From: Anaeromyxobacter sp. Fw109-5
GTDB taxonomy: Bacteria > Myxococcota > Myxococcia > Myxococcales > Anaeromyxobacteraceae
Direction: 5' to 3'
Length of the DNA stretch: 64,000 nucleotides
NCBI RefSeq assembly: GCF_000017505.1
Contig: NC_009675.1
Location: 1,860,001 to 1,924,000, forward strand
The notes beneath the pieces are model-generated. The model saw only the letters and a list, made by a program, of their open reading frames with translations, did not search any database and was not told the DNA's origin. Both the position numbers and the translations under genes were made by a program. Positions 1-7,157 of this stretch are shown here, one piece after another (position 1 is the stretch's first letter; each line of letters starts with the position of its first letter).

Positions 1-807
1 GCCTTCTACCTCTTGCGCGGGCGCCACGAGGAGTTCGCGAAGCGCAGCTTCTCGGTGGCGCTCCCGTTCGCGGCGGTGTTCTCCCTGCTCCTCCTCGTCA
101 CCGGCGACATGAGCGCCCGGGTGGTGGCGGAGCACCAGCCCGCGAAGCTCGCCGCCATGGAGGGGCACTTCGAGGACGGGCCGGCGGACCTGCACCTGTT
201 CGGCGTCCCGCGGCCGGAGGAGGGCCGCGTCGCGCTCGGCGTCGCCATCCCGGGTGGCCTCTCGCTGCTCGTCCACCGCGACCCCGACGCCCCGATCCAG
301 GGGCTCGCCTCGGTGCCGCCGGACGCGCGCCCTCCGGTGACGGTGCCTTTCCACGCGTTCCACCTGATGGTGGCGCTCGGCACTGCGTTCATCGCCGTGA
401 CCCTCGTCGGCCTCTGGCTGAAGCGGAAGGGGACGCTCTTCCGCACCCGCTGGCTCCTCTGGATCTTCGTGTTCGCGGTGCTCGGCACCTACGCGTCGAA
501 CCAGCTCGGCTGGATCGTCGCGGAGGTGGGGCGCCAGCCGTGGACCGTGTGGAACCTGCTGCGCACCGAGCACTCCTTCTCGCCCTCGGTCACCGCGGGC
601 CAGGTGCTCCAGTCGGTGATCCTCTTCGGCCTCGTCTACTTCGGGCTGCTCCTCGTGTGGCTCTACGTGATGAACGCCAAGATCCAGGCCGGCCCTCCGC
701 CCGCGGCGCCGCCTCCCGGGAAGACGAAGGGCAAGGAGCTCGTGGACGTGGCGGCCACCTACGAGGAGCCGGGCGGCGGTCACCTCGCCGGCGAGGGGAG
801 GCACTGA
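1..807 (+). CDS. cydA: Cytochrome bd ubiquinol oxidase subunit I, C-terminal part (gene begins before the window)
   Basis: The reading frame is open from base 1 and encodes the last 268 residues of CydA, the haem-bearing subunit that oxidises quinol and reduces oxygen in the cytoplasmic membrane. The family signature is visible near the left edge (GDMSARVVAEHQPAKLAAME), followed by a periplasmic loop and three hydrophobic segments. The C terminus (FSPSVTAGQVLQSV, then a last membrane helix) is typical of CydA. The TGA stop at 805-807 overlaps the ATG of cydB by one base, so the two are translationally coupled. The N-terminal haem b595/d region is outside the window. Identification is firm; only the start is missing. 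Confidence 0.96.
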   Translation, partial: AFYLLRGRHEEFAKRSFSVALPFAAVFSLLLLVTGDMSARVVAEHQPAKLAAMEGHFEDGPADLHLFGVPRPEEGRVALGVAIPGGLSLLVHRDPDAPIQGLASVPPDARPPVTVPFHAFHLMVALGTAFIAVTLVGLWLKRKGTLFRTRWLLWIFVFAVLGTYASNQLGWIVAEVGRQPWTVWNLLRTEHSFSPSVTAGQVLQSVILFGLVYFGLLLVWLYVMNAKIQAGPPPAAPPPGKTKGKELVDVAATYEEPGGGHLAGEGRH

Positions 808-1835
808 TGGACCTGCAGGTGCTCTGGTTCGCCCTCCTCGGCGTGCTGCTCGCGGGCTACGCGGTGCTCGACGGGTTCGACCTCGGGGTCGGCACGCTCT
901 ACCTCCTCGCCCGCCGCGACGAGCAGCGGCGGGTGCTGCTGAACTCCATCGGGCCGGTGTGGGACGGGAACGAGGTGTGGCTCGTCACGTTCGGCGGCGC
1001 GCTGTTCGCGGCGTTCCCGCGCGCCTACGCGACGACCTTCAGCGCGCTCTACACCCCGTTCATGCTGCTCATCCTGGCCCTCATCTTCCGGGCCGTCGCC
1101 ATCGAGTTCCGCAGCCGGCGGCCGTCGAGGGCGTGGCGCACGACCTGGGACGTCGCCTTCTTCGCGGCGAGCGCGCTCTCGCCGCTGCTGTTCGGCGCGG
1201 CCATCGCGAACCTCATGCGCGGCCTGCCGGTGCGGGCGGACGGCGAGGCGCAGATCGCGCTGCTCGGGCTCCTCTCCCCGTACGCGCTGCTCGTCGGCGC
1301 CTTCACGCTCTCCCTGTTCGCCCTGCACGGCGCGACCTGGCTGCTCCTCAAGACCGAGGGCGAGCTGCACGAGGACGTGCGCCGCTGGGCCTGGACCGCG
1401 GCGGGGGTGTTCTCGACGCTCTACCTGCTCACCACCATCTTCACGCTCGTGGCCATCCCGCGCGCCACCGCGAACCTCGCCGAGCTCCGCTGGGGGTGGG
1501 TGGTGGTGGTGCTGAACGTGCTCGCCGCCGGCAACGTGCCACGCGCCGTGTACCTGCGGCGGTACGGCCAGGCGTTCGTGTCGTCCGCGGCGACCATCGT
1601 CGCGCTCGTCGTGCTGTTCGGCCTCGCGCAGTGGCCGAACCTCGTGACGTCGACGCTGGATCCAGCCTTCTCCATCACCATCCGCAACGGCTCCTCCACC
1701 GCGCCGACGCTCCGCAACATGGCCATCATCGCGGCCATGGGGATGCCGTTCGTCCTCGGCTACACCGGCCTCATCTACTGGGTGTTCCGCGGGAAGGTCC
1801 GCGAGGGCGAGCACCGCGGCGGGCACGGGTACTGA
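807..1835 (+). CDS. cydB: Cytochrome bd ubiquinol oxidase subunit II
   Basis: A 342-residue polytopic membrane protein, the usual length for CydB, partner of CydA in the low-oxygen terminal oxidase. The N terminus ([21 protein letters not shown]) and the following [11 protein letters not shown] segment are hallmark CydB motifs, and about eight or nine hydrophobic helices follow. The ATG overlaps the cydA stop, and no cydX-like small gene follows it. A 9-bp inverted repeat spans its stop codon, and a long hexanucleotide array begins about 70 bp downstream. Confidence 0.96.
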   Translation: MDLQVLWFALLGVLLAGYAVLDGFDLGVGTLYLLARRDEQRRVLLNSIGPVWDGNEVWLVTFGGALFAAFPRAYATTFSALYTPFMLLILALIFRAVAIEFRSRRPSRAWRTTWDVAFFAASALSPLLFGAAIANLMRGLPVRADGEAQIALLGLLSPYALLVGAFTLSLFALHGATWLLLKTEGELHEDVRRWAWTAAGVFSTLYLLTTIFTLVAIPRATANLAELRWGWVVVVLNVLAAGNVPRAVYLRRYGQAFVSSAATIVALVVLFGLAQWPNLVTSTLDPAFSITIRNGSSTAPTLRNMAIIAAMGMPFVLGYTGLIYWVFRGKVREGEHRGGHGY

Positions 1836-1844
1836 CCCGCCGCG
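1815..1844 (+). terminator. Possible terminator hairpin over the cydB stop
   Basis: Perfect 9-bp arms, CGCGGCGGG (1815-1823) and CCCGCCGCG (1836-1844), with a 12-base loop that contains the cydB stop region. There is no T tract, so intrinsic termination is uncertain. It may instead act as a 3' stabilising stem. Confidence 0.4.
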
Positions 1845-1903
1845 CTCACGTGAACGCGCCGAGGAGTACCGCCTCCGTCTGTCGAGGGCGAGGGCGGGGT
1901 CAG

Positions 1904-2441
1904 GGTCGCGGTCGGGGTCGGGGTCGCGGTCGCGGTCGGGGTCGCGGTCGGGGTCGCGGTCGCGGTCGGGGTCGCGGTCGCGGTCGGGGTCGCGGTCGGG
2001 GTCGCGGTCGCGGTCGGGGTCGCGGTCGGGGTCGCGGTCGGGGTCGCGGTCGGGGTCGCGGTCGGGGTCGCGGTCGGGGTCGCGGTCGGGGTCGCGGTCG
2101 GGGTCGCGGTCGGGGTCGCGGTCGGGGTCGCGGTCGTGGTCGCGGTCGTGGTCGCGGTCGTGGTCGCGGTCGTGGTCGCGGTCGCGGTCGCGGTCGGGGT
2201 CGCGGTCGCGGTCGGGGTCGCGGTCGGGGTCGCGGTCGGGGTCGCGGTCGGGGTCGCGGTCGGGGTCGCGGTCGGGGTCGCGGTCGGGGTCGCGGTCGGG
2301 GTCGCGGTCGGGGTCGCGGTCGGGGTCGCGGTCGGGGTCGCGGTCGGGGTCGCGGTCGGGGTCGCGGTCGGGGTCGCGGTCGGGGTCGCGGTCGGGGTCG
2401 CGGTCGGGGTCGCGGTCGGGGTCGCGGTCGGGGTCGCGGTC
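1904..2441. repeat. GTCGNG hexanucleotide array 1
   Basis: About 90 tandem hexamers. Most alternate GTCGCG and GTCGGG to give a 12-bp higher-order unit. A block near 2131-2172 carries GTCGTG instead. No stop codon occurs in most frames, so long spurious ORFs cross it. It is the longest of eight related arrays in the window and lies between cydB and an S23-like gene. Confidence 0.97.
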
Positions 2442-2570
2442 ACTAGTCGTGAACGGCGCTCTCATCCCGGGCAGGCTCGTGCCACCGGTGGGTGGCACTG
2501 CCCCTGCGGCTCTCGGGTCCACGCGCCGTTCGGGGGGACGGCCTTCGTCCGGGGGCTCACAGTCGTTGGT

Positions 2571-2614
2571 CATGGGGCGGCTCCTTCTCCGGGGGTGAAA
2601 GGAGCCGCCCCATG
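2571..2614 (+). promoter_or_regulatory. Perfect 16-bp inverted repeat hiding the Shine-Dalgarno and ATG of the next gene
   Basis: Left arm 2571-2586 and right arm 2599-2614 are exact reverse complements (CATGGGGCGGCTCCTT / AAGGAGCCGCCCCATG) around a 12-base loop CTCCGGGGGTGA. The right arm contains the ribosome binding site AAGGAG and the ATG at 2612, so in RNA both would be base-paired. A second, sequence-different hairpin with the same layout and nearly the same loop precedes the paralogous gene at 3474. Translational control or a mobile-element end are both possible. Confidence 0.85.
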
Positions 2615-3022
2615 GCCAACACCCTCGCTTCCCTTGCAGACGCAGCCCGCTCCACCGTCCCCTCCTCCCGCTCCCGCAATTCTTCCCCCGTCCGCGTCCT
2701 CCCTCACCACAAGCTCCACGCGTTCGCCGTCGCCCGCGACCTGCTCCTCGCCGTCCTCGGTTCGCCCATCCGCGACGCGAAGCTCCGTGACGAGGCCATC
2801 CGCTCGGCCAAGTCGGCCTGCCTCAACACGGCGGAGGGCGCCGGGCGAGTGACGAGGGGCGACAAAGCCCGCGCGTTCGCCATCGCCCGCGCCGAGACCG
2901 TCGAGGCCGCGGCGGCGGTCGAGATCGCGGCGCTGTGCGGGGACACCTCCGCCGCCCACGCGGAGGAGGTGGCTCGGATCGCGGACCGCCTCGTGGCGAT
3001 GCTGACGGGGCTGGTGCGCTAG
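2612..3022 (+). CDS. Four-helix-bundle protein, S23/23S-rRNA-intervening-sequence family
   Basis: A 136-residue, mostly helical protein. The core (KLHAFAVARDLL, then RDAKLRDEAIRSAKSACLN and TAEGAGR) matches the family of stand-alone four-helix-bundle proteins related to ORFs within 23S rRNA intervening sequences and to Avd of diversity-generating retroelements. Molecular function is unknown for the family. The start is taken as the ATG at 2612, preceded by AAGGAG; both lie in a perfect inverted repeat. It converges on a paralogue (3073-3474), with a strong hairpin between the two stops. Hexamer arrays lie on both sides of the pair, which suggests an accessory module. Confidence 0.82.
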   Translation: MANTLASLADAARSTVPSSRSRNSSPVRVLPHHKLHAFAVARDLLLAVLGSPIRDAKLRDEAIRSAKSACLNTAEGAGRVTRGDKARAFAIARAETVEAAAAVEIAALCGDTSAAHAEEVARIADRLVAMLTGLVR

Positions 3023-3030
3023 ACCGGAGC

Positions 3031-3061
3031 GGCGCGGTGACCTCGCTCGGGTCACCGCGCC
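3031..3061. terminator. Bidirectional hairpin between convergent S23-like genes
   Basis: Perfect 12-bp arms GGCGCGGTGACC (3031-3042) and GGTCACCGCGCC (3050-3061) with a 7-base loop, placed between the stop codons at 3022 and 3073. No U tract on either side. By position it probably ends both transcripts. Confidence 0.65.
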
Positions 3062-3072
3062 TCGTGCTGCGT

Positions 3073-3474
3073 TCAGCGCGTGGGGGCCCTGCGGAGCAGC
3101 CCTCGCAGCATGGCCCGGAGCCGGTCGGCGAGGGCGAGGATCTCGGCTGCGTCGGTCTCCTGGACCGCCCCGATGGCGGCTGCGAGGTCCACCGCCGCGA
3201 CGACCTCGTGGAGCGAGCCGTCGGAGGCGAGGAAGTACTTGCGCCGCATGGCGACGCGATCGTCGGGGAGTCCCTCGCTGAGGTTCAGGAACGCGCTCTT
3301 GGCCGCGCGGGTGGCGTGATCGCGGAGCTCCGCGTCGGAGAGGTGGGCGCGATGAACGCGCACCGCGAGCTCTCGGGCGCAGCGGTAGACGTCGAGGGTC
3401 TGGAAGGGGAAGGGTGTGGGGGAGGGAGTGGAAACGGAACCGGGCTTCAGCTGGACGAGAACGGTGTTTGGCAT
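3073..3474 (-). CDS. Four-helix-bundle protein, S23/23S-rRNA-intervening-sequence family (paralogue)
   Basis: A 133-residue helical protein with the same core plan as its convergent neighbour: DVYRCARELAV, then DAELRDHATRAAKSAFLNLSEG and a C-terminal helix (ILALADRLRAMLRGLLRR). The shared AKSA-LN-EG block marks the S23/IVP-like family; its function is not known. The ATG at 3474 was chosen because AGGAGG lies just upstream and the preceding in-frame sequence has no family similarity. The RBS and start are inside a perfect 19-bp inverted repeat. Sequence divergence from the partner gene is considerable, so this is an old pair and not a recent duplication. Confidence 0.82.
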   Translation of the reverse strand: MPNTVLVQLKPGSVSTPSPTPFPFQTLDVYRCARELAVRVHRAHLSDAELRDHATRAAKSAFLNLSEGLPDDRVAMRRKYFLASDGSLHEVVAAVDLAAAIGAVQETDAAEILALADRLRAMLRGLLRRAPTR

Positions 3475-3514
3475 CGCGCCTCCTTCACCCCGGACAGGAG
3501 GCGCGATGCCAAAC
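3466..3514 (-). promoter_or_regulatory. Perfect 19-bp inverted repeat hiding the Shine-Dalgarno and ATG of the minus-strand S23-like gene
   Basis: Arms 3466-3484 and 3496-3514 are exact reverse complements (plus strand left arm GTTTGGCATCGCGCCTCCT) with an 11-base loop. Read on the gene strand the loop is GTCCGGGGTGA, nearly the loop of the first hairpin, whereas the stem sequence is different. The AGGAGG ribosome site, the ATG at 3474 and two further codons lie in the stem. This is the second example of the same leader layout within 1 kb. Confidence 0.85.
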
Positions 3515-3629
3515 GCCCAAGCTCGAACCCGTCCCCCATTCACGAGGACCACGCGCTGCAGCCGCCGTGACGGGCGAAGCCCGGCGCGGCGGCTGATCGA
3601 GCGGTTCACGTCCTCGCGGTCGGGGTCGC

Positions 3630-3690
3630 CCCTCGACTCCGCGCCGTCCTTCGCCAGGCTCAGGACGGCGCTACGCTCGGGACGAGCGGA
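3630..3690. repeat. REP-like palindromic element, copy A (beside array 2)
   Basis: Runs CCCTCGACTCCGC, an internal stem GCCGTCC/GGACGGC, then CGCTACGCTCGGGACGAGCGG. A copy with the same ends but a different internal stem lies at 51070-51123, and a shorter inverted copy at 63415-63450. All three lie beside a GTCGNG array. No protein-coding signal. Confidence 0.6.
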
Positions 3691-3700
3691 AATTTCTAAC

Positions 3701-3884
3701 GGTCGCGGTCGGGGTCGCGGTCGCGGTCGCGGTCGACGTCGCGGTCGAGGTCGCGGTCGGGGTCGCGGTCGGAGTCGCGGTCGAGGTCGAGGTCGCGGTC
3801 GCGGTCGAGGTCGCGGTCGAGGTCGCGGGTCGAAGTCGGGGTCGCGGTCGAGGTCGAGGTCGAGGTCGAGGTCGAGGTCGAGGT
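3701..3884. repeat. GTCGNG hexanucleotide array 2
   Basis: About 30 hexamers, a mixture of GTCGCG, GTCGAG and GTCGGG, with one interruption near 3827-3841. It lies about 60 bp from the stop of the minus-strand gene at 3946 and about 190 bp upstream of the S23 leader. Confidence 0.95.
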
Positions 3885-3945
3885 GGCCCGCCGAGCGAGG
3901 ACATCTCCCGCTCGAAGGGCGCAGCCCGGCCGTCGTGCGCCGAGC

Positions 3946-4341
3946 TCAGCGGAAGCGCGCGGCGGCGTCCGCCAGCCCTTCCCGCTCGCACCACCCTGCG
4001 AAGCGCCGGGGCAGACCCTCGTCGCTCACGGTCTGGACCGCCTGCGCCACGAGGTGCTCGGCCTCCTCCAGGTCGCCGGAGAGGCAGTGGAGGAAGGCGA
4101 GCCGGACCGTCTCCCGCTCCGAGTGTGGCTCGCCGAGTCCCGCCTCCGCGAGCTCCGAGACTTCGTCCCAGCGCTGCGCCCGGGCGGCCGCGAGGGCGCG
4201 CCACCACCGGAGCTCGGCGGCGAGCTCCGGAGGCGGGCTCGCGCCGGCGTCCCTCTCGAAGCGGGCGGCGTCGGCCGGGGTAGGGGACCAGAGGGGCTCC
4301 CGGGCGAGGAGCGTGGCGAGGGGCTGGCAGTCGTGGTGCAC
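3946..4341 (-). CDS. Hypothetical helical protein
   Basis: About 131 residues if the GTG at 4341 is the start (VHHDCQPLATLLA). An ATG at 4479 would add 46 Arg/Gly-rich residues that look non-coding. The protein is Ala/Glu/Leu-rich and predicted helical, with repeated units of the kind RWWRALAAARAQRWDEVSELAEAG and LAFLHCLSGDLEEAEHLVAQA, which resemble paired tetratricopeptide helices. No enzyme motif was seen and no Shine-Dalgarno is clear at either start. It is divergent from the gene at 4511. Function unknown. Confidence 0.55.
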   Translation of the reverse strand: MHHDCQPLATLLAREPLWSPTPADAARFERDAGASPPPELAAELRWWRALAAARAQRWDEVSELAEAGLGEPHSERETVRLAFLHCLSGDLEEAEHLVAQAVQTVSDEGLPRRFAGWCEREGLADAAARFR

Positions 4342-4510
4342 GCAGCAAGCGTAACGCGGCGCGGGACGCGCCAGGCACCCGTCGCGCGACGGAGGGCCCG
4401 CGCAACGCTTGCGCTTGACGCGACGATGCCCTTTCCCCGATTCCTCCGACCGTCCTCCCGTGGGGTCGGAAGCCCGCAAAGTGGCTCCGGGTCCGCGCCG
4501 AGTTCATAAA

Positions 4511-6322
4511 ATGCCCGCGCCTTCCGAACCCGTGAGCCCTCCGGAGACCCCCGTGCAAGACATCGACAAGCGCAACCTCATCGCCCAGTGGGCTTTCGAC
4601 ACCCGCCCGGTGCTCCTGCGCTTCCACCTCTGGCTCGAGGACGTGGAGGTCGAGCGGGCGCAGCCCGACCCGGTGTCGGCGCACGCCTTCACGCCGCGCG
4701 GGATCGCGCGCTGCCTCGCCATGACGTCGGCGGCCACCGCGCTCGGCACGAAGCTCTTCGGCGGGTACGGCGCCGGCGCCGGCAAGGACAAGGCCGCCTA
4801 CAACCAGGTGAAGAAGGAGGCGGACGCGATCAGCGCGTATGTCATGAGCGAGGGGCTCTGGCACCTCACCCGCACGCTCCCCGAGAACCACGCCATCATG
4901 GTCTCGCTCGGCGAGGGGCTCATGCCCAAGGCCGGGGAGACGCCGGAGATGGGCGCGAACCCGCTGCTCGGCTTCGGCCGCGTCTACGCGCGGCCCGAGG
5001 TGGCGAGCATCGTGGACCGCCGCGTCCGCCGCCTGCTCAACGAGCCGGACCACACGTTCGAGCAGTTCTACGGCTGGCTCCAGGACCGGGGCATCACGGT
5101 GTGGGGCGCCGCGGTGGACACCCTCGAGAACACCTCCCGCTTCGCCGAGGGGAAGCCCACGGGCCCGATGGCGGTGTTCCACCTGTTCGACTCGCCGCTC
5201 ACGGTCTCGCGCCCGTACGAGTCGTACATGGGGTGCCTCACGCTCCCGCGGAAGGTCGCGGCCTCCGCCGAGCGCGACTCGGTGCTGCTCGACTACCGCA
5301 CCCCGCGCAAGCAGGTGATGGAGGCGATCGAGGCGACCTACCCCGGCATCCGGCGCGAGCACGTCCACGTCTGGACCCTGCGCGGGAAGAGCCGCGTCGG
5401 GCGGCTCGGGAAGCTCTGGGAGGAGTGGAGCTCGCTCGGTGCCCACCTCGTGGAGGACGGCTGGAAGGCGCCCTCCGGGCTCGAGGTGTTCACCGACTCC
5501 GGCACCTACGCGCCGACCTTCCTCGTGGGGAGCTGGATGGACGGGGCCGGGGCCACGCACGTCTTCCTGTGCGACGGCTACGCCGCCACCGCCGAGGCGA
5601 TGCAGGCCGCGAGCCTCTCGTCGGTGCTCGACGTGGACGCGACCATGGCCACCTTCTCGCCGGCGTTCACGCTGCCGTGCGACGCCGAGGGCAAGCTCAT
5701 GCAGCTCGACCCGCGCGCGCCCGACTTCGCGCGCCGGCTCGGCGAGCTCTTCGGCGGAAAGGTGCTCGAGGCCGGAGAGGTGAAGACGTACGCGGAGGCC
5801 ATCGAGGACGCGGAGGCCGCGGGGATGCCGCTCAAGCAGCGCGTCATCCGCGCCGACGACTTCCTCCCCGAGAAGAAGTGGGGCGTGCTCGCGAGCCTGG
5901 GGTACATGAGCGACGATCCGTACACCGGCGCGCCCGGCGTCACGCAGGTGGGAGAGGGGCGCTACGAGGTGACCACCCGGCTCGCGACGAGGAAGGCCTC
6001 CGCGAAGATGAAGTTCACGTTCCGGCTCATGGAGTCCCTCGACGAGACCCGGCTCATCTTCAGCCCGCTCCTCTCGCGCTTCGTCTCCGGGGTGGATCCG
6101 GCGAGCCGCGCCGTGAAGATCTCCGACTCCGGCCGCCTCCGGAACGAGCTGCAGACCATGCTCTCGCAGGCCCTGGAGCACGACGGGGAGCGGATCCGCG
6201 TCCACTTCGACCGGGTGGACGAGAAGGTCATGCCGAAGGACAAGCAGGCTGCCATCCGGAAGGTCCTCCACTGGTACAAGGCGAACCACCCGGTGTGGTT
6301 CTCCTGGCTCGAGATCGCCTGA
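4511..6322 (+). CDS. Large protein of unknown function
   Basis: 603 residues from the ATG at 4511. A GTG at 4553, with GGAG six bases upstream, is an equally likely start and would remove 14 Pro-rich residues. The product looks soluble, with no signal peptide or membrane helices and balanced charged residues, and is clearly coding by codon use. I do not recognise a catalytic motif. The middle contains several Trp/Tyr-rich stretches (LQDRGITVWGAAVDTLENTS, HVHVWTLRGKSR) and the end is WYKANHPVWFSWLEIA. It is followed after about 205 bp by the adenosine-specific kinase gene, possibly separately transcribed. Real gene, unknown role. Confidence 0.85.
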   Translation: MPAPSEPVSPPETPVQDIDKRNLIAQWAFDTRPVLLRFHLWLEDVEVERAQPDPVSAHAFTPRGIARCLAMTSAATALGTKLFGGYGAGAGKDKAAYNQVKKEADAISAYVMSEGLWHLTRTLPENHAIMVSLGEGLMPKAGETPEMGANPLLGFGRVYARPEVASIVDRRVRRLLNEPDHTFEQFYGWLQDRGITVWGAAVDTLENTSRFAEGKPTGPMAVFHLFDSPLTVSRPYESYMGCLTLPRKVAASAERDSVLLDYRTPRKQVMEAIEATYPGIRREHVHVWTLRGKSRVGRLGKLWEEWSSLGAHLVEDGWKAPSGLEVFTDSGTYAPTFLVGSWMDGAGATHVFLCDGYAATAEAMQAASLSSVLDVDATMATFSPAFTLPCDAEGKLMQLDPRAPDFARRLGELFGGKVLEAGEVKTYAEAIEDAEAAGMPLKQRVIRADDFLPEKKWGVLASLGYMSDDPYTGAPGVTQVGEGRYEVTTRLATRKASAKMKFTFRLMESLDETRLIFSPLLSRFVSGVDPASRAVKISDSGRLRNELQTMLSQALEHDGERIRVHFDRVDEKVMPKDKQAAIRKVLHWYKANHPVWFSWLEIA

Positions 6323-6527
6323 AGCCGCCGCTCCGCGCGGTTCGCCGCGGCCACGGCCGCTCGCCCTTCGACAGGCCCGGGGCGCGCGGATGCGGTGGCG
6401 TCCGGGCGCGGGAGGCCCCCGGCTTCGCGCCTTCCGCCAAGAGCGTCCGAGGGAGGCAACCCGCCGCGCGGCGTGCGCTCGCCCAGCGCGGCGCGATGAT
6501 CGGGCCGTCCCGTCCCGGGAGGCCTCC

Positions 6528-7010
6528 ATGGAGCTCTCTTCCGTCCGCATCGACAAGCCCGACGACCTGAACGTGATCGTCGGCCAGGCGCACTTCATCA
6601 AGACCGTGGAGGACCTGCACGAGGTGCTGGCCGGTTCCTCGCCGCACCTCCGCTTCGGCCTCGCGTTCTGCGAGTCGTCTGGGCCGCGCCTCGTGCGCCG
6701 GTCGGGGAACGAGCCCGAGCTCGTCGAGCTGGCGGTGCGGAACGCCGAGGCCATCGGCGCCGGCCACTCGTTCGTGGTGTTCCTCCGCGACGGCTTCCCG
6801 GTGAACGTGCTGAACGCGCTCAAGCTCGTGCCGGAGGTGTGCACGATCTTCTGCGCTACCGCGAACGCGGTGGAGGTCCTCGTCGCCCAGACCGACGGCG
6901 GGCGCGGGATCCTCGGCGTCGTGGACGGCGGGGCGCCGCTCGGCGTGGAAGGCGAGGGGCAGGTCGCCGAGCGCAGGGAGCTGCTCCGGCGCTTCGGCTA
7001 CAAGCTGTGA
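6528..7010 (+). CDS. Adenosine-specific kinase family protein
   Basis: 160 residues, the full length of the small family described from Pyrobaculum as an adenosine-specific kinase. Diagnostic blocks are present in order: GQAHFIKTVEDLHEVL, FGLAFCESSGPRLVR, GNEPELVELA, GHSFVVFL, VCTIFCATANAVEVLVAQ and GRGILGVVDGGAPLGVE, ending in LLRRFGYK. The predicted role is phosphorylation of adenosine or a related nucleoside in the cytosol; in vivo function is poorly known. The ATG at 6528 has GGGAGG upstream. A long stem-loop follows the stop, so the gene appears monocistronic. Confidence 0.88.
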   Translation: MELSSVRIDKPDDLNVIVGQAHFIKTVEDLHEVLAGSSPHLRFGLAFCESSGPRLVRRSGNEPELVELAVRNAEAIGAGHSFVVFLRDGFPVNVLNALKLVPEVCTIFCATANAVEVLVAQTDGGRGILGVVDGGAPLGVEGEGQVAERRELLRRFGYKL

Positions 7011-7035
7011 ACGTGGTCGTGGCGAGCACGCGGGC

Positions 7036-7073
7036 GCTCCCCCGGCGCGTCGCTCATGACGCGCCGCGGGAGC
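7036..7073 (+). terminator. Stem-loop downstream of the adenosine-kinase gene
   Basis: 16-bp arms with one mismatch (7036-7051 and 7058-7073) and a 6-base loop GCTCAT, 25 bp after the stop codon and before the ABC operon. No T tract. It probably separates the two transcription units. Confidence 0.5.
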
Positions 7074-7157
7074 CCCCTCGGACCCGTGCCGGCTCCGGCG
7101 GCGACGTTAGGGCCATCCCCGACGTCACTGTTCGTGTGACGGCGGCGGGGAGGGAGC

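Noticed and set aside
780-2573. A 597-residue minus-strand ORF and other long ORFs (959-2446 plus, 1775-2443 minus, 2136-2852 plus) across array 1
   Set aside because: They encode simple Asp-Arg/Asp-Pro, Gly-Arg, Thr-Ala or Val-Gly repeats because GTCGNG has no stop in most frames. They have no start context and run antisense through cydB.
3671-6844. A 1057-residue minus-strand ORF opposite the genes at 4511 and 6528
   Set aside because: It is a GC-frame shadow: Arg/Gly/His-rich composition, no motif, and it lies antisense to clearly coding genes.
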